Source of the DNA: Pseudoflavonifractor sp. An184
GTDB lineage: Bacteria > Bacillota > Clostridia > Oscillospirales > Oscillospiraceae
Length of the DNA: 33,567 bases
Assembly: GCF_002160305.1 (NCBI RefSeq)
Contig: NZ_NFKI01000037.1
Span: 1 to 33,567, forward strand
Direction: 5' to 3'
Numbering within the stretch: the stretch's first letter is position 1; every line of letters starts with the position of its first letter. The notes under the pieces are model-generated. The model worked only from the letters and a program-made list of their open reading frames with translations. It ran no database searches and was not told the DNA's origin. The translations under genes and the position numbers were made by a program. Shown here in pieces: positions 28,402-33,567 of the stretch.

Positions 28402-29640
28402 TCAAAGTCCTGGCGGCAGATCGGCGCTGACCACCTGCCAGCCCCGGGGATAGTAGTTCAGGGTGATGGTGCACAGGCTGCTCTGGCCCCCGGCCTCCGC
28501 CTGGACCTGGAATGTGATCCGGTCCCCCTCCCGGCCGACCAGGGTCACCTCCTGAATGTCACAGCCGCTGTAATAGTTCAGCACAGCTTGGCGGGCGTTT
28601 TCCTCTGTGTCCTGAGGCGGCAGCTGGTCCAGATAGACGGGCAGGAAGCCCCGGGAGAGAATAGCCACCTGCCCCTCCTCCGACCGCAGCCAGCGGGTCA
28701 GGACCCGGGCCGGGTGGTCCTCCGGCAGGTCCGCCCGGGTGACGGCGTAGTAGCCGCCGGTCAGGGGGTAGCTCCCTTCCGAAATGGTCTGAGCGGTGGC
28801 GGGCACCCCCTCGTAGTCCAGAATCTTCAGGGAGGAGGCGATGCCGGTGATCTCGTCCATGTTCTGAAGGTAGGTAAACAGGGTATACCCCAGGGCATAG
28901 CTGTCGCTGGGCTGGCCGAACATCCCGCCGGTGTGGTAAAAGGCGGTCTGCTCCAGCATCCCCTCCATGGTCAGCTCCACATAGTTCTCCTGGATGGAGG
29001 GGTCCATGGGCTCCCCCTTCAAAATCAGGTTGTCCAGCTGGGACTGGCTTCCGCTGTCGGCGTTGCGGCAGATGGGCACCAGCGCCCGGTCCGGTCCCCC
29101 CAGCTCCGTCCAGCTGGCGATGCCGTTGTGCAGATAGATGTCCCGCACCTGGTCCCCGGTGATGTTGGCGGCGGTGTTCTCCACCGGAGTGATGAAGATC
29201 AGAGCCTCGGCGGCCACTTGAGCAAGTTCCAGCTCCACCCCCGCCTCCTTGGCCTGGCTCAGCACATCGGCGGATGGAGAGGGGGCCAGAATCAGGTCCA
29301 GATCTCCGGCGATGAGCTTCTCATAGGAGGGCACCGTCTTGGAGGCCTCCCAGGGGTAGCCCTCCTCATCCATGGACTCCGGGCCGAACACCGCCTCATA
29401 GGCGGCCTGGACGATGCCCAGAGTGGAGGTGGAGCCGTCCACCCGGGGGTAATTTTTCTCCGTCACCCCCAGCTTCTCCAGGTCCAGGCCGGACTCTATG
29501 GGGGCTGTCTCCGGGCCGGCCTCAGGGCTCCCGCCTGGATTCCCCTCCGCCCCGCTGGAGGCGGAGCCCGCCGGGGCGGCGCAGGCGGAGAGCAGCAGGC
29601 CGGACAAGAGCAGACAGACGGCCGGTTTCCACAATTTCAT
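28402..29640 (-). CDS. PstS-like substrate-binding lipoprotein
   Basis: 412-aa extracellular lipoprotein: a basic and hydrophobic signal (MKLWKPAVCLLLSGLLL) with lipobox LSAC and Cys20, then a Gly/Ser/Pro-rich spacer (about 24-45), then a type-2 periplasmic-binding fold of the phosphate-binding (PstS) kind: DGSTST (the S/T-rich ligand loop), LIFITPVENTAANIT, ADSGSQSQLDN, and GGYYAVTRADLP. The ligand need not be phosphate; no pst transporter genes are near. The ATG at 29640 follows GAGGAGGG. Longer upstream frames lack a signal peptide. Downstream is convergent with the SOS-type gene. Confidence 0.85.
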   Translation of the reverse strand: MKLWKPAVCLLLSGLLLSACAAPAGSASSGAEGNPGGSPEAGPETAPIESGLDLEKLGVTEKNYPRVDGSTSTLGIVQAAYEAVFGPESMDEEGYPWEASKTVPSYEKLIAGDLDLILAPSPSADVLSQAKEAGVELELAQVAAEALIFITPVENTAANITGDQVRDIYLHNGIASWTELGGPDRALVPICRNADSGSQSQLDNLILKGEPMDPSIQENYVELTMEGMLEQTAFYHTGGMFGQPSDSYALGYTLFTYLQNMDEITGIASSLKILDYEGVPATAQTISEGSYPLTGGYYAVTRADLPEDHPARVLTRWLRSEEGQVAILSRGFLPVYLDQLPPQDTEENARQAVLNYYSGCDIQEVTLVGREGDRITFQVQAEAGGQSSLCTITLNYYPRGWQVVSADLPPGL

Positions 29641-29725
29641 AGCGGGTCCCTCCTCTATATTTTTTGTATCTCTATGATAGCACATTTTCCCGGAAAAAAC
29701 AGGACCAAATCTCCACATCCAGCTC

Positions 29726-29754
29726 TTGACAGGTGGAAAAATGTATATTACAAT
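29726..29754 (+). promoter_or_regulatory. Promoter of the T-box/glyS transcript
   Basis: TTGACA (29726-29731), a 17-bp spacer and TACAAT (29749-29754), with T-box RNA starting a few bases later. Close to consensus. Confidence 0.8.
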
Positions 29755-29760
29755 GGGGTG

Positions 29761-29996
29761 CAAATCCGAAAGCGACGACAGAGAACAGTACCCCGGGCCG
29801 GGAATATCAGAGATGGGATGGCCGGTGCGAATCCCACGAAGGCGCGGCGGGAAGGCCCTCTGGAGCGCGGGCAGGCAATGGCCCGCCGTCTCCCCACGTT
29901 ACGGGGGTCGAGTGTGTACCTCTGGTACAAATTCAGGTGGAACCACGGATCGTTTGATTCGCCCTGAGCCTTTTCCGGCTCGGGGCGTTTTTATTT
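29761..29996 (+). promoter_or_regulatory. T-box riboswitch leader, probably tRNA-Gly
   Basis: The T-box core AGGTGGAACCACGG (29935-29948) is followed by a terminator (CGCCCTGAGCC / GGCTCGGGGCG and a T-run, 29960-29995). Upstream are stem I signatures: AGAGAACAGTA, AGAGATGGGAT and GGTGCGAATCCC, and linker hairpins GCGGGC/GCCCGC and TGTACC/GGTACA. Uncharged tRNA would stabilise the antiterminator. A GGC triplet (AAGGCG) lies in the expected part of stem I, which fits glycine and the next gene glyS, but I cannot fix the specifier loop by eye. Confidence 0.85.
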
Positions 29997-30459
29997 GGAC
30001 GGAGGCTGTGCCCTGCAGGCAACGTGGAGCATGGGAGAACAGGCGGCTGCAAGGATCGCCCCTACGGCAACACATACACCGGATCGTTGGCTCTACAACG
30101 CCAGGCGCAGCAGTTGAACCGCACCAGGAATAAATTTTGCAAACCCAGGGCCCAGTGGCCCGGCGGGAATTTAGATGCTCACTCAGATTTTGCGCGCCGG
30201 AGCTTCCGCTCCAACCAACCAGGAGCGCGTCCCCCGTAATGGGGTCCGGGGTGGGCGAATATGGGCACGTAAGTGCCCATCCTGAGCTCACCCCGGGGGC
30301 GTTTTGGTTCCTTTGCCGCCATGGGCAAAGGAACTCGCCGCCCGCAGGCGGCGAAACTCCCCCGCGCAAAACGAACTAATTCCAAACCCTGCTTCCCCCT
30401 CTTGGAAATGTATATCAATCAAAAAACCATCCAATGCTAGGAATAAAAGGAGTTTTATC
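29997..30459. repeat. Spacer between T-box terminator and glyS
   Basis: No gene. It holds part of a palindrome cassette (about 30040-30065), composite copy G (30081-30366) and the glyS leader. The 94 bp before glyS hold a Shine-Dalgarno site, and no clear second promoter is visible. Confidence 0.75.
30081..30366 (+). repeat. Composite repeat R300, copy G
   Basis: Full copy in the glyS leader. Short hairpin ATGGGCACGTAAGTGCCCAT (about 30261-30280), long hairpin TTCCTTTGCC / GGCAAAGGAA (about 30308-30333), then CGCCGCCCGCAGGCGGCG. Modules GGGCCCAGTGGCCC and TTTTGCGCGCCGG are clear. Confidence 0.87.
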
Positions 30460-31881
30460 ATGAAAAACAGCGAAAAGACCATGGAAAAAATCGTAAACCT
30501 GTGTAAGGGCCGGGGCTTCATCTTCGCCGGGTCCGAGATCTACGGCGGCCTGGCCAACACCTGGGACTACGGCCCCCTGGGTGTGGAGCTGAAGAACAAC
30601 GTGAAGAAGGCCTGGTGGAAGAAGTTCGTCCAGGAGAACCCCTACAATGTGGGTCTGGACGCGGCCATCCTGATGAATCCCCAGGTGTGGGTGGCCTCCG
30701 GCCATGTGGGCGGCTTCTCCGACCCGCTGATGGACTGCAAGGAGTGCAAGGAGCGCTTCCGCGCCGACAAGGTCATCGAGGACTGGTGCCAGGAGAACAA
30801 TTTCGAGCTGGGCCACAGTGTGGACGCCATGACCCAGGCCCAGATGAAGGAGTTCGTGGAGGAGCACAACATCCCCTGCCCCACCTGCGGCAAGCACAAC
30901 TGGACCGACATCCGCCAGTTCAACCTGATGTTCAAGACCTTCCAGGGCGTCACCGAGGACGCCAAGAACACCGTCTACCTGCGCCCCGAGACCGCCCAGG
31001 GCATCTTTGTCAACTTCCAGAACGTCCAGCGCACCACCCGGAGAAAACTGCCCTTCGGCGTGTGCCAGATCGGCAAGTCCTTCCGCAACGAGATCACCCC
31101 GGGCAACTTCACCTTCCGCACCCGGGAGTTTGAGCAGATGGAGCTGGAGTTCTTCTGCACCCCCGGCACTGAGCTGGACTGGTTCGCCTACTGGAAGGAC
31201 TTCTGCCACAAGTGGCTGCTGAACCTGGGCATGCGGGACGAGAACCTGCGTCTCCGCGACCACGACCCGGAGGAGCTCTCCCACTACTCCAACGCCACCA
31301 CCGACTTTGAGTTCGTCTTCCCCTTCGGCTGGGGCGAGCTGTGGGGCGTGGCCTCCCGCACCAACTTCGACCTGACCGCCCACCAGAACACCTCCGGCAA
31401 GGACATGACCTACTTCGACCAGGAGAAGAACGAGCACTATATCCCCTACGTCATCGAGCCCTCCCTGGGCGCCGACCGCGTCACCCTGGCCTTCCTGGTG
31501 GACGCCTACGACGAGGAGGTGGTGGACGAGGCCAAGAACGACGTGCGCACCGTCCTGCGCCTCCACCCCGCTCTGGCCCCCTTCAAGTGCGCCATCCTGC
31601 CCCTGTCCAAGAAGCTGGGCGACAAGGCCCGGGAGATCCAGACCGAGCTGTCCAAGTATTTCATGGTGGACTACGACGACGCCGGCTCCATCGGCAAGCG
31701 CTACCGCCGCCAGGATGAGATCGGCACCCCCTACTGCATCACCGTGGACTTCGAGACCGTGGGCGACGACAAGACCCCCGCGGACAACGCCGTCACCATC
31801 CGGGACCGGGATACCATGGAGCAGGTACGAGTGCCCATTTCTGAGCTGAAGGCCTGGCTGGAGGAGAAGCTGGCTTATTAA
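30460..31881 (+). CDS. glyS: Glycyl-tRNA synthetase, single-chain type
   Basis: 473-aa class II GlyRS of the homodimeric (archaeal/eukaryal-like) type, which charges tRNA-Gly. Two CxxC pairs ([21 protein letters not shown]) suggest a metal knuckle. Motif 2 is [19 protein letters not shown]; the C-terminal anticodon-binding domain starts near [12 protein letters not shown]. The ATG at 30460 follows AAAAGGAG. Expression is probably set by the T-box leader at 29761. The last codons ([13 protein letters not shown] to LAY) are duplicated downstream at 32033-32093 around element E3. The active copy ends GCT TAT TAA, the displaced copy GCC TAC TGA. Confidence 0.96.
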   Translation: MKNSEKTMEKIVNLCKGRGFIFAGSEIYGGLANTWDYGPLGVELKNNVKKAWWKKFVQENPYNVGLDAAILMNPQVWVASGHVGGFSDPLMDCKECKERFRADKVIEDWCQENNFELGHSVDAMTQAQMKEFVEEHNIPCPTCGKHNWTDIRQFNLMFKTFQGVTEDAKNTVYLRPETAQGIFVNFQNVQRTTRRKLPFGVCQIGKSFRNEITPGNFTFRTREFEQMELEFFCTPGTELDWFAYWKDFCHKWLLNLGMRDENLRLRDHDPEELSHYSNATTDFEFVFPFGWGELWGVASRTNFDLTAHQNTSGKDMTYFDQEKNEHYIPYVIEPSLGADRVTLAFLVDAYDEEVVDEAKNDVRTVLRLHPALAPFKCAILPLSKKLGDKAREIQTELSKYFMVDYDDAGSIGKRYRRQDEIGTPYCITVDFETVGDDKTPADNAVTIRDRDTMEQVRVPISELKAWLEEKLAY

Positions 31882-32093
31882 GAAAAAGTTTTCCCCCTGC
31901 TCCATGCCCGCCGCACAGCGGCGGAAACCGAGCATTTTGGCGCAGCCAAAATCTCGCCGGAGGGCGGATTCACTCCGCCCGAGGATTTAAAATCGGCCTT
32001 GGGGCCCCACAAACGCCTGCGTTTGTGGGAGCGCAGGTACGAGTGCCCATTTCTGAGCTGAAGGCCTGGCTGGAGGAGAAGCTGGCCTACTGA
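31882..32093 (+). mobile_element. Gene-end-duplicating element E3, after glyS
   Basis: The glyS 3' end (31821-31881) is repeated at 32033-32093, offset 212 bp; the differences are three, all silent, counting TAA/TGA. Between lie a linker, an 11-nt inverted copy (31896-31906) of glyS 31815-31825 (CATGGAGCAGG), and hairpins CCGCCGC/GCGGCGG, CATTTTGG/CCAAAAT, GGGCGGA/TCCGCCC and CCCACAAACGC/GCGTTTGTGGG. Layout equals E1 and E2, though the scaffold is only weakly similar. Confidence 0.7.
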
Positions 32094-32103
32094 TTTTTCC
32101 ACA

Positions 32104-32153
32104 AAAAACCGCTTTCCTGTGGATTGTTCCGCGGGAAGGCGGTTTTCTCATTT
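32104..32153 (+). terminator. Original glyS terminator
   Basis: AACCGCTTTCC pairs with GGAAGGCGGTT (one bulge or mismatch region), followed by TTCTCATTTTT. It directly follows the displaced second copy of the glyS 3' end, which indicates that the downstream copy is the ancestral end. Confidence 0.75.
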
Positions 32154-32159
32154 TTGGAA

Positions 32160-32440
32160 TCTGCCGTCTGCTTTTTTCAGCCTTCCCCCCGAGGGGAAGG
32201 CTAAAATGAGCAGGCGGCGAAATTCCCCTGCAAGACGGCGCGCTGAGGTCGTCTCGCCATACATAGGGAGCAGAAACCCCGGCGGCGGGGGCAAGCCCCC
32301 GCCCTACAAGCATTGGAAACCTCAGAGACGGACGGCCCTATGGAGCCGCCCCTGCGGAGTGGGGAAAAACCTGCCCCCTCACCCGCCCCGCAGGGCGAAC
32401 CCTGCCAAATAGGGCGGCGGCAAAAATCCCTCCCCAAGGA
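32160..32440. repeat. Repeat fragments before mutL
   Basis: Part of a short palindromic element (about 32175-32205), a composite-like edge (GGCGGCGAAATTCCCCTGC, about 32212-32232) and cassette-like palindromes (GGCGGGGGCAAGCCCCCGCC at about 32282-32301, and about 32325-32350). No gene. Confidence 0.55.
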
Positions 32441-32470
32441 AAACCTTTCGCCTTTTTCCTCCGGCTGTGT

Positions 32471-32476
32471 TATAAT
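32471..32476 (+). promoter_or_regulatory. mutL promoter, extended -10
   Basis: TGTTATAAT gives an extended -10 with perfect TATAAT. No good -35 is seen; TTCGCC at 32447-32452 is the nearest. It lies 42 bp before mutL. Confidence 0.55.
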
Positions 32477-32517
32477 AACAGTAAGATGCCAGACTATGCT
32501 CTCATTTGGAGGTATCC

Positions 32518-33567
32518 ATGCCCAACATACAAGTATTAGACTCCCATGTGGCCGACCTGATCGCCGCCGGCGAGGTGGTGGAGCGGCCCGCCTCCGTGGC
32601 CAAGGAGCTCATGGAGAACGCCATTGACGCGGGGGCCTCCGCCGTGACGGTGGAGATCGCCCACGGGGGGATGACATTTCTGCGGGTGACCGACAACGGC
32701 TGCGGCATTCCGGCTTCCGAGCTGAAGACCGCCTTTCTCCGCCACGCCACCAGCAAGCTGCGCACCGAGTACGACCTGGAGGCCATCGGCACCCTGGGCT
32801 TCCGGGGGGAGGCCCTGGCGGCCATCTCCGCCGTCTCCCGGGTGGAGGTGATGACCCGCACCCAGGACAGCTCTCTGGGGGCCTCCCTCTCCCTGGAGGG
32901 GGGCGTGCCCGGACCGGTGGAGGAGGCGGGCTGTCCCCTGGGCACCACCATGGTGGTGCGGGACCTGTTCTACAACACCCCGGCCAGGCTGAAATTTATG
33001 AAGAAGGACGCGGCCGAGGGGGCCGCCGTCTTTGCCGTGGTCCAGCGGGTGGCCCTGTCCCACCCGGAGGTGAGCGTGAAGTTCCTCCGGGACGGGAAGC
33101 AGGAGCTGCTCACCCCCGGGGACGGGCAGCTCCAGTCGGCGGTGTACGCCGTTCTGGGCCGGGAGCTGGCCCTGGGCTTCACCCAGGTCAGCGGCTCCGG
33201 GGAGGATATGGCGGTCACCGGCTATGTGTCCCAGCCCGCCTGCTGCCGGGCCAGCCGGAACTGGCAGTTCTTCTTCGTCAACGGCCGGCAGGTGAAGTCC
33301 CGGCTGATGATGGCCGCCCTGGAGGAGGCGTACAAAAACCAGAAGATGGTGGGCAAGTTTCCCGCCTGCGTCCTCCACCTGGAGCTGAAGCGCAGCGCGG
33401 TGGACGTGAACGTCCACCCGGCCAAGACCGAGGTGAAGTTCGGCAATGAGCGCTCGGTGTTCGGGGCGGTGTACCACGCCGTCCTGGCCGCCCTGGAGCG
33501 GGACCACACCCGCCCGGCGGCGGTGCTGGAGAGGCCCAAGCCCCACGACACGGTGACGCCCCGCCAG
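32518..33567 (+). CDS. mutL: DNA mismatch repair protein MutL, 3' part outside window
   Basis: First 350 codons of MutL; no stop before the window ends. MutL couples mismatch recognition by MutS to strand removal. The GHKL ATPase motifs are complete: E33 in LMENAIDAGAS, DNGCGIP (59-65), GFRGEALAAISAVS and GTTMVVRDLFYNTPARLKF, followed by the transducer domain (RQVKSR, VDVNVHPAKTEVKF). The endonuclease C-terminal domain would lie beyond the edge. The ATG follows TTTGGAGG. It has its own promoter (32471-32476). Confidence 0.96.
   Translation, partial: MPNIQVLDSHVADLIAAGEVVERPASVAKELMENAIDAGASAVTVEIAHGGMTFLRVTDNGCGIPASELKTAFLRHATSKLRTEYDLEAIGTLGFRGEALAAISAVSRVEVMTRTQDSSLGASLSLEGGVPGPVEEAGCPLGTTMVVRDLFYNTPARLKFMKKDAAEGAAVFAVVQRVALSHPEVSVKFLRDGKQELLTPGDGQLQSAVYAVLGRELALGFTQVSGSGEDMAVTGYVSQPACCRASRNWQFFFVNGRQVKSRLMMAALEEAYKNQKMVGKFPACVLHLELKRSAVDVNVHPAKTEVKFGNERSVFGAVYHAVLAALERDHTRPAAVLERPKPHDTVTPRQ

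Noticed and set aside
30415-31935. 506-codon frame opposite glyS
   Set aside because: Antisense shadow; the residue pattern is low-complexity and mirrors glyS codons.

Overview
The window reads as the replication-origin region of a GC-rich Bacillota genome, most likely a gut clostridium of the Oscillospirales (Flavonifractor/Lawsonibacter type). The grounds are the Bacillota order dnaA-dnaN-(S4 protein)-recF-remB-gyrB-gyrA on one strand with rpmH-rnpA-yidD-yidC-jag on the other, SepF and DivIVA division genes, a T-box leader ahead of a single-chain GlyRS, clostridial LexA boxes, and strong purine-rich Shine-Dalgarno sites. The taxon is inferred from gene order and codon style, not from a database search.

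Layout. 1-2750 (+): yggS, sepF and divIVA. 2760-3939 (-): rnhA and a DUF559 reading frame. 4928-5976 (-): a DIP1984-family protein, a SHOCT membrane protein and a broken SHOCT paralogue. 6018-18861 (-): gyrA, a four-helix-bundle protein, gyrB, remB, a small membrane protein, recF, the S4 protein YaaA, a thioesterase, dnaN, oriC and dnaA. 19605-23749 (+): rpmH, rnpA, yidD, yidC and jag. 23893-27239 (-): a glycerate 2-kinase and typA. 27985-28257 (+): a small membrane protein behind LexA boxes. 28402-29640 (-): a PstS-like lipoprotein. 29726-31881 (+): a T-box leader and glyS. 32518 to the end (+): mutL, cut by the window edge. The genes cover chromosome initiation, topology and repair, division, ribosome and RNase P biogenesis, membrane insertion and translation.

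The intergenic DNA is unusually full of structured repeats, and several usually tight operons are pulled apart by them (recF/remB, dnaN/yaaA, rpmH/rnpA, T-box/glyS). Five kinds are visible: (1) a composite element of about 300 bp in seven larger copies plus one fragment, whose hairpins stay in place while their stem sequences are swapped; (2) short palindromic cassettes with a fixed outer frame and diversified cores; (3) short palindromic elements of about 57 bp; (4) a 166-bp MITE-like element in two copies; (5) heptad-repeat-bounded cassettes on both sides of gyrB.

The most striking signal is a sixth kind. At rnhA, typA and glyS the end of the gene is duplicated around a 210-276 bp structured insert. 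In each case the insert carries an inverted copy (15, 15 and 11 nt) of the conserved codons just next to the duplicated end. The two copies of each gene end differ only at silent positions or by stop-for-stop changes. This looks like a mobile non-coding element that enters conserved codons near gene ends and rebuilds the gene it enters. The mechanism, possibly RNA-guided homing, is a hypothesis.
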